A stretch of 64,000 bases of DNA, from NCBI GenBank assembly GCA_019914995.1, contig CM034127.1:8432001-8496000 (forward strand), written 5' to 3'. The notes under the pieces were generated by a model. The model made no database searches, was not told where the DNA came from, and was given only the letters and a program-made list of their open reading frames with translations. Below are positions 37,982 through 49,607 of this stretch, piece after piece. This DNA is from Acanthochlamys bracteata (taxonomy: Eukaryota > Streptophyta > Magnoliopsida > Pandanales > Velloziaceae). Numbering within the stretch: position 1 is the first letter of the stretch; the number at the start of each line of letters is the position of its first letter. The position numbers and the translations under genes were made by a program.

Positions 37982-40900
37982 ATGTCCATCCCAGCTCTCC
38001 ATCTCGCTGCCCCGCCGACGCCACTCCTTTCCACGGCGCTTCTCCGAACCACTTTTCCCTCAGTGGCGGCGCTCCGGCCACGCGGACAAAGTATCACCGC
38101 CGCAGCTGTTGCCACGTGGGCAGGCGCTAGCGCAGCTAAGAAGACTTCTGATTTGGCGACGCTGGGGAACCTTTGTGTGGACATCGTGCTTGGCGTTCCT
38201 GAATTGCCCCCTGCAAACAATACTGACCGCAAGGCTTACATGGAACGCCTTGCTGCCTCCCCGCCGGATAAGGTTACAATTTCTTGCTTCTTCTTCTCTT
38301 ATTGCTTACTCACTGAGAATTTTGAGTAGTAAGAGTGAGTGTTGGATAAAAATTGGTTGATTGATTGAGTAGTATCTGATTTATGTTTGTCAATGGACTA
38401 ATATGTAGTGTGAGTATCAATAATTGTTGTTATAGCGGATACAGGGTTTGTAATGTCTTTATAAGTTAGTTTGGATATAGTTTTGTTTTTGGAGGTGCTT
38501 GGCAGAAAGCAGTTCAGAGCATCATTTGTGCATGATTATCTAGTTTTTTGGAGGTGCTTGCCTTGAAGTACTGTTTGTTCTACTGTTTTTTCTTTTGGGT
38601 AAATATCACCAACTACCATCAAAGTTTTGTGTTGATTTCATATGTGTCACCAATGTTTTAAAAAAGTTTCATACATGACAATTTGTTTCTTATTTTGCTG
38701 AATGCTGCTCCATCAATACTCACTAATTGTATGTTCATAGCAAAAACTACTTTTAAGTTCTGATCTAAATTAGATTTTAGTAGGTAGATAAATTTACGAC
38801 GAAGAAATTGGCATGGGGTCAAATGGGATTGTTTTTTATTTTCTGCTGTTTTGTTTCTTCTACTTCTAGCATTGCCATTACGATAAGGCTCCATCACTTA
38901 AGGTGGTTTCCAGGGCAGGGGGATTTAGGGATTTAAAGAAAAATTTTAAGCCTTTTATCAGGAAAACAACTGCAAACTACTGAGGATGTAAAGATTTAAG
39001 GGTGCAATTTGCTCAGCAGTGCTTCTATTTTTTTCCCCCTGAATTGATCATAAATAGATAATGGTGAAGTGGCATTCATGAAATGGAAACCTAACGTTAG
39101 TGGCATGTGTCAGACTTTTAAAATGTGGATGGCACATGGAATCAAACCAAAATTTTGGTGTAGTTGGTGATATTTACTCCTTTTGTTTCTTGAGTTGAAT
39201 TTTGACCTTTGTAAAGGATACTGAAGTACTGGCATCAACTTCTGCTTGTGAAGTGGGTTAATTTTGATTTCTGGTGGTTTAGAGTTTAATAAAGACGTAG
39301 AGATGAAAATAGACAAAGTTCAGGGACAATATGATATTTGTTTTCAAAATCTTTGGGCTGATATATGATTTCCTGCTCTTGGTTATGCAGATTGAACTAC
39401 CCTGCTTCCCACTTTCATCCCCTGTTCTCATCTTCATGATCCTATCATGTTTTAAGGATGCTGTTTCTCTAGTATTTATGGTTCTCTTCTTAAGTTTTGA
39501 TGCTTATTTGTAACGACTCCTGTATGTTCCTCGCTTTTATCTTCCTTTTAGCTCTCGGTGATCACTTTCTTTCTTTTATTTCTATTTCCCAAACATTAGA
39601 TGCCACCTCAAGTTTTCCCCCATTTACCCTTTCATTTATGTGTAAATTTTGCATATTCTTGCATGACAATCTTCACTGTAGCTTTATTTCAAGCTCTAAC
39701 CTACCGTACTTTATTCCTTATGATGATGAATTCATGTTTGATTTTGTTGGAAACTTCTGCCAATTAAGTTGTATGGTTTTATTTCAAACTCTTAGTTACT
39801 ATACTTTTTCCTAAATAAATGTAAATTCAATGTTCGGAGGCCGAACTAAATGGCTATAAAAGTTGGGGAATCATGTGATTTTTTTATTTATGAGTTATTT
39901 ATTTATTTTTTGTAGTCGTGTACTGGCAACGTGTTCTATAGATCTAATTGAATGATTTGCAGTTGTCATGTTTGTCTTTTTGTACTCCAATATCACTATA
40001 AAAGAATCATTTTATATTAACCATGACGTAAAGTGGGTACTTTCTAATGAAGCTGTGTGTTTGTGCTCATTGCGCCCTAATTATTCCTAGGAGTTTTGGG
40101 AAGCTGGCGGCAATTGCAACTTAGCGATTGCGGCAGCAAGACTAGGACTTCGCTGCGTCGCTGTTGGTCATATGGGGGATGAAATTTATGGGCAATTCCT
40201 CCTTGATGTACTTCAACAAGAGGGTGTTTGGACAGTGAGCGTGAATGAGAGTAATGAAGCTGCTGTCATTCACAGTGCCTTGTACGAAACGCTTCTCTGC
40301 TGGGTTCTGGTCGATCCTTTCCAGAAGCATGGTTTCTGCAGGTGTGGTAAACGCATGAATACATGCAGTTTTCTGCTTAACTCTCTTGGCCTTCGTATAG
40401 CTGCTGGGACTCTTCTTTTTTGTTATGTACTACTGAAATTGCCTAACTCAATTTTGCCTTTTAATAATGTAGCCGTGCTGATTTCAGTGATGAGCCGGCA
40501 TTCAGTTGGATGAAATCTCTGTCAGAACCTGCTAAGCGAGCTATTCAAACATCCAAGATTCTTTTATGTAACGGTTATGTATTTGATGAACTGTGCCCTC
40601 AGTTGATTGTCTCTGCACTTGATTGTGCCAAGGAGGCTGGGACAGCAGTTTTCTTTGATCCCGGTCCACGAGGAAGAACCCTGTGCACCGGTACTTCTGA
40701 ACAAAAACAAGCACTCCATCAATTTATGAGGCATAGTGACGTTCTTCTCTTAACTTCAGACGAGGTTAGTTTTTTCGCATATCATTTGTATATCATTATT
40801 GTTTGATTCTTATCATCCATAAATAATGATGAAATGTTAGGTTTTTCATTGAAAGCTTGTTTCAGGATAATTCTGTGTATATAGAAGCTTGATAACAATG

Positions 40901-43262
40901 AAATATACAAGCTACTATGTTACTAATATTCATATCAAAGGTAGGCTTCTACTGCTAATTTGCAGCAACTATTGAGAACACCTATTCGAGCAAAGTGCTG
41001 GAGTTTGAAATTGTTCAGGAACTTATGGTTATTGCTCAATTGCTAAATTTGATTACTGGATTCTGAAAGGTTTCCTTCTTTTTTTCATACCTTGAGACTG
41101 CACTCTCATTAGATCTCACGTTGTGGTTATGTGTTTTGCCTTATCCCAAAATAGCCCGACAAGCCTTTAGACTTAGGATGGTAGTTAACTCTTAATACCT
41201 GTGGGGTCAGCATACTCTAGAGTTTAGTAATTAGAAGGGACGAACAAATGATAAAAAGGATACAGATGAATGAAGTAGTATCAGAGGTGTGTGATTGCAA
41301 TTAGAACTGAGGACCATAAGAGATTTTCTGAAAGTTGGACTAAAATGGTCCTGAAATTGTTTCAGCGGTCAACTCTGTCATATAAAGTAGCTAGTTTTTT
41401 CTGTGTACAGGAAAGGAAACTAAGGGAGTTTGGTATGATGCTGAAATTTGTTCTGATAGCATACCTTTGTGCGTAGTAGCAACCTTTTAAGTTAGTGTAG
41501 TGCCTTTTCCATCTATCTCTCCCTCACATACATGTGGGAGTGCGTGCAGGCACGCACGCACACGCATGCACGCACTGAGTAAGCATCATGTTTTAGTTGA
41601 AGTAGGATAGTGATGGAAGCACGCCACAAGTTACGTAACAGATCTTGCTAGAAACTATGGGATTATTCTGATAGACTAACCTAATACCTATTGTAGCTGT
41701 TCTCAAGAAGAGATGGTGGTGATGGAAAGCTCATTGTTGTTATGCTAAACCCTTTTGTGTGCTCTTTTGGCTTGAGAAATCCTTCTGCAGATGATTGTTT
41801 ATAATTATAAAGTAGAAGGATTGTCGTACTTTGTTGGTTATTAATATTGTACTAAGACATACTTTTAACCTCTTTTGACGTTCTTGATTTTGTATGTGTT
41901 GTTTAACAATTGAACGTTGGTTCCTTCTTGAGAATTTTATTTCTTTAAAGTACAGGATATCTCCTCTGCAGCTAGTTTCTCTTATGCCTTTTGTGGTTGA
42001 AGGGCCTTGCATAATAAATAGGTAACTATCTTTTAGCTTAAGAAATTAATTCATCTAAGAAGAAGTTAAATATGTTCAATAAAGGAAAGAAATAAGCTAA
42101 AAATTATTCGCTTCTGATGTTATCATGTGACTAAATAAATTTTGAGGACTCGTATATAATATCTGGTCATACTAATTTGCTTTGCAAGGAATTGCATGTT
42201 TATTGGTGTCTTAGGTTGCACGGAAGGAAATAGGAATTAATTTCAACCCACTGCTGACTAGCTACTTTGATACATACGAGACTAGAAGATAGATATGCCT
42301 GTCAAAATGAAATATTCGCCAAGAACTAAGTTCTACTGTGACTTTATAGGACATGATTATAGGTCTCTAAGGAACTGTTTCCAGAAGATTGATGATGTTT
42401 TAAACACTCTCATAACTGTAGAACCTCCAGTTGTATGTTTAATTGCAAGGCTCAGTCAAATGATGGATCTGGTCCTTTGACACTCAGTTCCTTTCCTTTA
42501 AGATTAACTGTTTTTAACTAGTTACTCCGTCTTATGCTTCTGCTTTAGTCATATCTCAGGCTCATGCTCTTACGGGATTCAGAAATCCAATCTATGCGGG
42601 ACTAGTCTTGATTGAAAAAGGAATCCGTACGAAGTGGGTAATAATTAAGATGGGCTCAAAGGGATCCATCTTAATAAGCAAGTCCGTTATCTCTTGTGCT
42701 CCTTCATTCAAGGTTTTTTTACTAGTTAGTCTTTCTTCTTACTTTTCTATTCAACAGTTTCAGTTTCATTAATCTTTGTTTTTATGTTGCCATTGAACTT
42801 ATGCTCATGGAAAAGATATTATTAAATATACTAAATATTCACTGACTGTTGCAAGCTAAATCTATACTGCCTTGCCTTTAGGTAAATGTGGTTGACACTG
42901 TTGGATGTGGAGACAGTTTTACTGCTGCTATAGCCTATGGTTTCCTGCATGACTTGCCTACTATAACCACCTTAGTCCTTGCAAATGCTGTGGGTGCTGC
43001 AACGGCGACTGGTTGTGGAGCTGGTCGGAATGTTGCCAAGCTGGATACAGTCTTGCAACTACTAAAGCAGTCAAATCTCAATGAAGATGATGACTTTTGG
43101 ATTAATCTGGCTAGTGAAAATGTAGGAACACACACAGTTTCAGTTGTCTCAAAAGCTGCTATAAATGGACATAGTGATCGTCTAATATGTACTCCCGTAC
43201 AGAAGGTGGCCTCTGAGCTTTTACGTAAGTTTGACGTTGTTTGTGAAAGAATGGTGTCATGA
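37982..43262 (+). CDS. pfkB-family carbohydrate/nucleoside kinase
   Basis: Five exons: 37982-38272, 40091-40341, 40473-40764, 42560-42712, 42882-43262 (1368 nt, 455 aa), all GT-AG with matching phases. The fold is the ribokinase/pfkB type, which phosphorylates a sugar or nucleoside with ATP. Visible: NLCVDIVLGVPELP near 85-98, the first signature GGNCNLAIAAARLG from residue 103, FFDPGPRG, and the second signature DTVGCGDSF with catalytic Asp340. It resembles Arabidopsis At4g28706-type proteins of unknown substrate, with the same WEAGGNCN and CWVLVDP motifs. The first ~60 residues are Ala/Ser/Thr/Arg-rich with almost no acids, fitting a chloroplast or mitochondrial transit peptide. The start chosen is the ATG opening that peptide; upstream in-frame sequence is AT-rich leader. 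Confidence 0.92.
38273..40090 (+). other. pfkB kinase intron 1 (1.8 kb), no gene seen
   Basis: Ordinary T-rich intron between the transit-peptide exon and the WEAGGNCN exon. No domain-bearing ORF or terminal repeats noticed. Confidence 0.6.
40765..42559 (+). other. pfkB kinase intron 3 (1.8 kb), no gene seen
   Basis: Contains a short (CA/CG)-rich microsatellite at about 41549-41577 and otherwise no recognisable feature. Confidence 0.6.
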
Positions 43263-44209
43263 AGATTACTCAAATCAAGTCATAAAATGGTTGTGCTAGG
43301 TGTTTCGCCACGGGAGTTCCAGATATAAGTAAATAGAGTATGTGCTCAAAGTGAAGGGTAGCTTGCTAGCATTATTGTTGGCATAAATTATCGAGTAATT
43401 TTCATCGCTGCAGTTGTTTTAGAGACAACCGAATAAAATAATGCTAGGAACTGCTCTAACATGGATGAGGATTGCTAGATACTGCTCGGTGTTGTTGCAG
43501 ATGATACTGAACTACAATTTTTGCATTAGATTTGGATGAATCACTTACTCATTTATTGATAATAATATGGCTTGGTTCTGGTGGACCTGCAGCAACTGTT
43601 TGGAAGGCTAACGAAAACAGAAGAGACTCATCTGCTTATTACAAGTTTCCCGTCTAAGTTGCTTTAAATGCCTTTTTGTTTATTATTTCTGTCATTTTTG
43701 AGACGAAAATTAGGATAGTCAAGTGATTAGGGAGTGTGTATGCGTGATTATATTTCTTGGACTAATTTTGGATATCGGCTTCCATAGGCTGATGTCCAGT
43801 CTGCAGTTTTGTCAAATGCATTACGTAAATGTATTAGCTGAATATGAGTTGGTGCATTTAGTATTGCTTATGAAATAAAACTTTTTTAAAATAAAAGATA
43901 TTAAAAATATATAATAAAAAAATTTTATTACGTAAAATTTTTTTATATTATTTAAATTTTTAAATAAATTTTTTAAATATTTATAAAATATGTATTAAAA
44001 AATATAAAATAAAAAAAAATTAAAAAGTAGTATTTGAAACGTGCTTTCAAAGTATCGTCTTTTTTATATGTTGACCGCTTCAGTGGAAAGCCTTGTGATT
44101 CCTCGTAGTAACATATATAATTTTTTTTTATTAAAAATTGTACCGATTGCACAGTTGATTTATTTTTATATATGCATATTTTATTTATTATAATATATTG
44201 TCTAATAGG
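43263..44209. other. pfkB 3'UTR/flank and AT-rich MITE-like copy
   Basis: The first ~500 bases are probably kinase 3'UTR and flank. About 43850-44060 is a copy of the AT-rich repeat family (TTATTACGTAAAA, TTAAAAAATATAAAATAAAA), nearly matching 59300-59540. No gene is seen. Confidence 0.55.
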
Positions 44210-44606
44210 ATGACGGACGACATTGCAGTATTAAAGACCAAACTAGCATCCCAATTTGAAATGAGAGATTTAAGTGCTTTGAGATATTTCCTAGACTATT
44301 GAGGTGGCGTCTTTTCTAACGGAGTTCCTTCTTTCTCAATCAAAATATGTAACGGATATAGTTCATAGAGCTCGTCTTACTAATACTCGAATTGCTATTG
44401 AGCTTAATTCATGTTATTCTTTTTCAGATGGTACACTTTTTTCTGATCCCACTTTATACCAGACTATAGTTCGTAGTTTAGTTTGTCTCACTATTGTTCG
44501 TGCGAATATTTTTTATGTTGTGTCTTTTGTTGGTCAGTTCGTTGCTTCCCCGTCCACAATTTATTGGATTGCTTTTCTTCATATTTTGTGGTACTTTAGA
44601 GCATAG
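44210..44606 (+). pseudogene. Ty1/copia polyprotein fragment (RT-RNase H region)
   Basis: Translation gives MTDDIAVLKTKLASQFEMRD then LSALRYFLDY and a stop. After a frame change it resumes LLSQSKYVTDIVHRARLT, DPTLYQTIVRSLVCLT and FVGQFVASPSTIYW. These match the stretch after the reverse transcriptase core in copia polyproteins (QFEMKDLG..RYFLGIE; LSQ.KY..D; LYR..VGSL.YLT; ..VSQF). Only this ~400-base piece survives, and no LTR was seen beside it. Confidence 0.85.
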
Positions 44607-46078
44607 TTATCAAGATCGGTCGAAATATTCGATCTGAAAATTTATCCGGATCGACGAGTTACAGATTAATCCAACGGGTTAACTCTTAGGTCTGCAACTG
44701 AGTCAACTATATTTAGGATTTAACAACTCAACTATAGGTTAATTAGCAGGCAAAGCTTGAGAATGATAGACTGATTGATGGAGAAAAAATGAGACCAGAC
44801 AAATAAAGAAAGTCAAGAGTCACTAGAAGCCCAAAAACAGAGATACGAAGCTATAAATCTAAGATTAGCTAATAGAAGATAAACTTAGGCTTAAGAAATT
44901 TAAAGGATCACCGAGGGAATCTATTAAAAGTGATAATTGAAACGTAAGAATCAAATCCCAGAAATTTTTTTCAAGAATCAAAATGAAAAATCACCTCCAT
45001 GGTTGACGAGTGCAGGCATGTTTGCCTCATAGATGACTTAAGAGCCTAAGAAGTAAAAAACCAAAATGGAAAAATTAACAGAAACAACACCTGCCACTAC
45101 CACCATCAAGAACAAAAAATAATAATCTAACAGAAACAAAATCAATCCCTTCAAAGCCTGATGATGCATCACTGCAGCAGAAGATCACAACTTTATGTCA
45201 TCAAACCCTACACAATAGAAAATACAAGGTTTTTTTCAGAAAGTTTAAAAAATTAGTAAAAAAAAAAGAAAAAAATGCGGGTAGCTCAACGTTTGAGAGA
45301 AGAAGTGACAGAAATGAACAAAGAGAAAAAAAGAAGAAGTGGATGATTACATAATACCAATCGTAAAACTAATAATTATATATGTAGCTCAGTATTACCT
45401 AAGCTGGATTAGTAAATTCGAATCAACATGTTAATCTAAGCGGTTTCAATCTTTCACAAATTGGCTGATTTTTTATTCATCGGCTATGTAAAGACAGAGT
45501 AAATATTCTTCAAAGAAACATCGAACATAACAACATACGTACTTTGCATTGCTTAGCTCTTGGTACCAAGGACTAGTTCCTGCAAATTGATTCAGGACTT
45601 GTTTTTCTTGGCACCGTATGTCAAGTTGATCCAAGATGCTTCCTTGATGTATAGCAGTAGTAGACGGCGGCAAGCTTGCTTCTAAAAACCCGGCGGCACA
45701 GCAGGCAATTATTTTTAGTGGAGAACCACATCAGAATATAGCTATCAGGAAAAATGTGGATACATGGCATTTCTGCTGCTGCAACGCCAAAAAGAATACC
45801 TTATTTAAAAGTGCTTCTCAACAAATATGCTTCTCTGTTTTAATCAATCAATTTTTTATTTTCAAAATATTTTTCTATTGTATGAAATTCTTTTTTATAA
45901 TTTAAAAAATATAAATAGATTGTACATGGCTAAGTTTTATATGATAACTTTTTAAAATTAAAAAAAGTTTATTTATAAAAAAAAACTTCCAGAAGTTTTG
46001 TTGTTTTTATAAACATTTTTAAGCAATTCCAAACGACCCCTTAAAGCTAGGCACACCCGGGAAGTTTTTGGTTCATTA
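44607..46078. repeat. Repeat-rich stretch, MITE-like ends
   Basis: Starts CATAGTTATCAAGATCGG, matching the end of the hAT-like MITE at 14568, directly after the copia fragment. No matching right end was found. About 45790-46050 is an AT-rich MITE-like copy ending CAAACGACCCC. Between them is an exon-like fragment (separate entry) and otherwise low-information DNA. Confidence 0.45.
45540..45715 (-). pseudogene. Unassigned exon-like coding fragment
   Basis: The minus strand reads without stops PAVPPGFLEASLPPSTTAIH, then QGSILDQLDIRCQEKQVLNQ, then FAGTSPWYQELSNAK, followed by a usable donor (AAA then GTACGT). Composition is protein-like and codon use is unlike the AT-rich surroundings. I do not recognise the family, and no neighbouring exon was found, so it may be a captured or decayed gene piece. 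Confidence 0.3.
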
Positions 46079-46503
46079 TTGTTAGTGTACATCTTCACGG
46101 ACTCAACGCGCTCTTCTATCACTGCTGCTAGATGCCGCCTTGGTCTCTCATCATCGTCCTCGTCGTCGTCATCACTGGAGATATCTGTAGACGGCCATGA
46201 TGGCGACATCAGTTTAATTAATCAACAACGAAAGATAAGTGGCCCTCCCAGGATGCAGAGGGAAAGATCGTTTCCCATGCATGGTAAATCGGAGGTCGTA
46301 GCAAATGCGATTCCGGGATTTGGTAGTTTAAGACGAAGAGGTTCGTCGATGACGGTCTCGCCGATCAGGAACGTCGGAAGGTTGCTGCATGCCTGCTGCA
46401 TTAATAGAATAATACTGGAGTTTGTTGGTGAGGTTGCAATTAAGAGTAGGACTTTGTCGGGTGATAATTATAATTCTCAGATTGCCGGTGATGACGATGA
46501 GAG
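46079..46503 (+). pseudogene. Coding-like host sequence interrupted by the gypsy insertion
   Basis: A stop-free stretch begins near 46079 (ATG at 46109 does not exist; the first codon is a TTG), has a Ser run (SSSSSSSSSLEISVDG), then PRMQRERSFPMHGKSEVV, GFGSLRRRGSS and LLHACCINRIILEF, and reaches the insertion at 46503. The LTR then extends the frame by 31 codons. Rejoining across the element gives only a few more codons before a stop, so an exon is not proven. The family is not recognised. Confidence 0.3.
46499..46503. repeat. Target site duplication GAGAG, left
   Basis: Five bases directly before the 5' LTR, identical to 51937-51941. Confidence 0.9.
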
Positions 46504-46902
46504 TGATGTACCTGAGACTGAAGTCCAAATTGCTAAACCACAACGGAACCAAAGAAACTCCAGGAAGAGATGCAGCACTTGTATTGGTTGCAAGTGAAGT
46601 GGCAACAGAGAGTTTTCAGGATTGTTATCCATCAAGTCCAAATAGTAGAGTTTGATTTAATTCCAATAAGGAGTGTAGTGTAGAAACTCCATATGAGTTC
46701 AACTTCTTATCGCAATAAGTGTTAGAGTCCCTTAAGGACTCTAACAGCGGATGTAGTATAAATGAGCGTAGGCTCCTCCAGAAGAGAAAAAGAACAAATT
46801 ATTTCTTTCAATTCTAATCTTTTCATTGCAAGTTTACTTCAGCTTTATCGTTTCTGCATCTACTTTCTTCTATAACCACAATTTCTTTGATATAGCATAT
46901 CA
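46504..46902 (+). repeat. 5' LTR
   Basis: Begins TGATGTACC and ends GCATATCA. Includes an AGTATAAATGAGCG TATA-like promoter about 46756-46769 and the first bases of transcript GCTCCTCCAGAAGAG. Pairs with 51535-51936. Confidence 0.95.
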
Positions 46903-46905
46903 AGT

Positions 46906-46917
46906 TGGTATCAGAGC
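46906..46917 (+). other. Primer binding site (tRNA-iMet)
   Basis: TGGTATCAGAGC, three bases after the 5' LTR; complementary to the 3' end of plant initiator methionine tRNA. Confidence 0.93.
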
Positions 46918-46926
46918 CTCGATATA

Positions 46927-48249
46927 ATGGAACCCAAAGCTTCCGTTAATCCAGGATCACCACAGTCACCATCATCCCCAACCACTGCTGCAGCAGAAAA
47001 ATTTTTGCGAGTACCAAATTCACCTTTCTCTTCAGAAGCATCACAGAAGGAGCCATCATTGCGAGATCAAGTCAAAGATCTCCGAAGTGAATTGCATCAA
47101 TTTATGCAAGAGATGAGGCAAGCTATGCTACACAACAATAACTGTCAAGCTGCTTCACCACTTCCTTCGGTCTCAAAAGAGTCCATCTTTCTACCTACAT
47201 CAGCGGCCTTACTGACTGCCACAACAACTGCCCCCATGCTGGTCACTACAACTATTGCTCCTCATCTCATGGCAAGCCAACCGAACATAGTATCCAACCT
47301 ACAACAGCTAGCACCTAATACGAATATACCAGTTATCCAAACACCGTTGTCCCATAGAGGATCTACCTCACATAGCTAGCAAAGCTATCCAACCAATCGT
47401 ACCTACCCCACATACCAGAACACAACAGCAGCCTACAGCTCAAACCCACAACCCATTATGCCATATATGGCTACAAGTTCTACAGAGCACCAGTTGAACC
47501 CCAATAGAGAAAGACACAAATTTCCTACCTTCAATGGAAAAGGTCCTCAAGAATGGATATATTCTGCAGAAAAATACTTTAAGTATTATCGTATACCACC
47601 ATTAGAGCGAGTTCATATAGCTGCCATGTACCTACAAGATGAAGCTAACAGATGGTATCAAAATTTTGAAAAAGATCGTCCTCACCACACTTGGGATGAT
47701 CTAACAGCAGCCATCCAGAAGATGTTTGGTCCTTCCGCCTTTGGACATCCTAGCTTTGCCTTGAAGCAACTCGTTCAAAAAGGGTCCGTAGCCGAGTACC
47801 AAGCGGTCTTTGAAGATTTGCGTATTCGGTTGCTAAACACCACAGAAGATGATCTGGTGGGACTCTTTTGCGGAGGGCTATCTTGAACAATTGCGATGGA
47901 TGTAATGGCCATGCAACCAGCGGAATTGCAGCAAACTTATGCCTTGGCAAGGATGTTTGAACAGAAGCTCAGTATGGATCAACAGGTGACTTGGTCAAAT
48001 CGCTTTCGATCAATAACAACAACTGCATCTGTACAAACCCCAGCTGCTAGTCACACTAACACAACTCATACCACTACAGTCCGCGCTAAACCTTCTAGTC
48101 TCTCAGTCACCGACATTAATAATTGGAGAGCTAAAGGACTGTGTTTCTATTGTGATGCCAAATACGAACGGGGACATAGGTGCACCATTCGACTCTATTC
48201 TATCTCAGTTCTGGACCAGGACGACAGTATGGAAGATTCGATCTTATGA
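46927..48249 (+). pseudogene. Gypsy gag (broken)
   Basis: Capsid-type gag: FPTFNGKGPQEWIYSAEKYF, then YLQDEANRWYQNF and the W-D-D-L motif, followed by a CCHC-like knuckle CFYCDAKYERGHRC near 48147-48188. The reading frame is interrupted by an in-frame TAG at about 47377 and a TGA at about 47884, the latter within a short out-of-frame patch. After the knuckle the frame shifts by one base into the protease frame. Confidence 0.9.
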
Positions 48250-48587
48250 TGAAATCCAAACAAGCATGCAGGAAGAAGGAGCAACTCTTTCATTAAGCAC
48301 CATGACTGGATTAATAGGACCTCAGACTTTGCGAATTATCGGAAGAATAAAGAAGCAAGAGGTATTTATACTAATAGATTCCGGAAGTACTCATAATTTC
48401 ATCGCTGCACGTCTTGCCAAACATTTATGTCTTCCAGCCACCAAGGTGAAACCACTTCAGGTTGAACTGGCCGATGGAAGTCCGCATTCAATAGACGTAG
48501 TTTATTAGCGTATACCGCTTATGGTACAAGGTGCTGAGATTGTTGTAGATACATATCCCTTTCCGTTAGGAGGAATGGATATCGTCC
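48250..48587 (+). pseudogene. Gypsy aspartic protease (broken)
   Basis: Contains the active-site motif LIDSGSTHNFI and the downstream VELADGSPHSID typical of retropepsins of this class. A TAG at about 48506 and a further frame change before 48588 separate it from RT. Confidence 0.85.
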
Positions 48588-49607
48588 TTGCATACAATGG
48601 CTAGGAAGCTTAGGGGATGTGGTATTCAATTGGCAAAGATGCGATATGAGATTTTCCTTACAAAATCAAGACTTTGTCTTGCACAAGGGATAAGGGAGGG
48701 TGGAATTTCTCAGCTTACAAGCTTATCCCCAAAAGCAAATCTTTTTTCATTACGTTTAATGGCAAAGAAAACTGAAGAAAGAGGAACAACGGAGAGTTCA
48801 GAGCATCTACCAGCAGAGCTGCAAAAATTTTTGGACTATTATGCTGCAGTTTTCAGACCTATATTGAGGCTTCCACCACGACGCTCTCAAGACCACAAGA
48901 TTGCGCTGACACCAGGAGCTATCCCAGCGAACGTTCGACCCTACAGATACCCTCATATTCAAAAGGCCGAAATAGAGCGCACTGTCGCTGAGATGTTGTC
49001 GCAAGGCATCATTAGACCGAGTTACTCAACGTTTTCTTCTCCAGTCCTATTAGTAAAGAAGAAGGATGGAACATGGCGTTTTTGTGTTGATTACCGAGCG
49101 TTGAATGACATTACGGTGAAGGACAAGTACCCAATTCCGGTAATTGACGAGCTCTTTGATGAACTTCACGGTGCAAAATTTTTCTCCAAGTTAGATTTGA
49201 AGTCGGGATATCATCAAATCCGTGTCAAAGAAGAAGATGAGCATAAAACGGCTTTTCGAACACATGACGAGCACTACGAATTCCTCGTAATGCCATTTGG
49301 CTTGACCAATGCTCCGGCCACCTTTCAATCCTTGATGAACGATATCTTTCGTCCCTATCTCCGCAAGTTTGTGTTGGTCTTCTTTGATGATATCCTAATT
49401 TACAGCACTAACTGGCAAGACCATATACGGCATCTTGCATGTGTGTTCTCTGTTTTGCAGAACAACCGCCTCTACGTCAATCAATCTAAGTGCAAATTTG
49501 GACGCCGACAAGTAGAGTATTTGGGGCATTTGGTCTCTGAGGAAGGCGTCCAGCTGATCCAGCAAAAGTACGAGCAATTCAAGAATGGCCGAAACCAACT
49601 ACGGTGA
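48588..49607 (+). pseudogene. Gypsy reverse transcriptase
   Basis: RT core with SFSSPVLLVKKKDGTWR-type motif, FCVDYRALNDITVKDKYPIP, LDLKSGYHQIRV, the MPFGLTNAPATFQ motif and the catalytic FFDDILIYS (Asp-Asp present). The frame is lost by a one-base deletion near 49553, after the YLGHLVSEEGV motif, so RT and RNase H lie in different frames. Confidence 0.93.
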
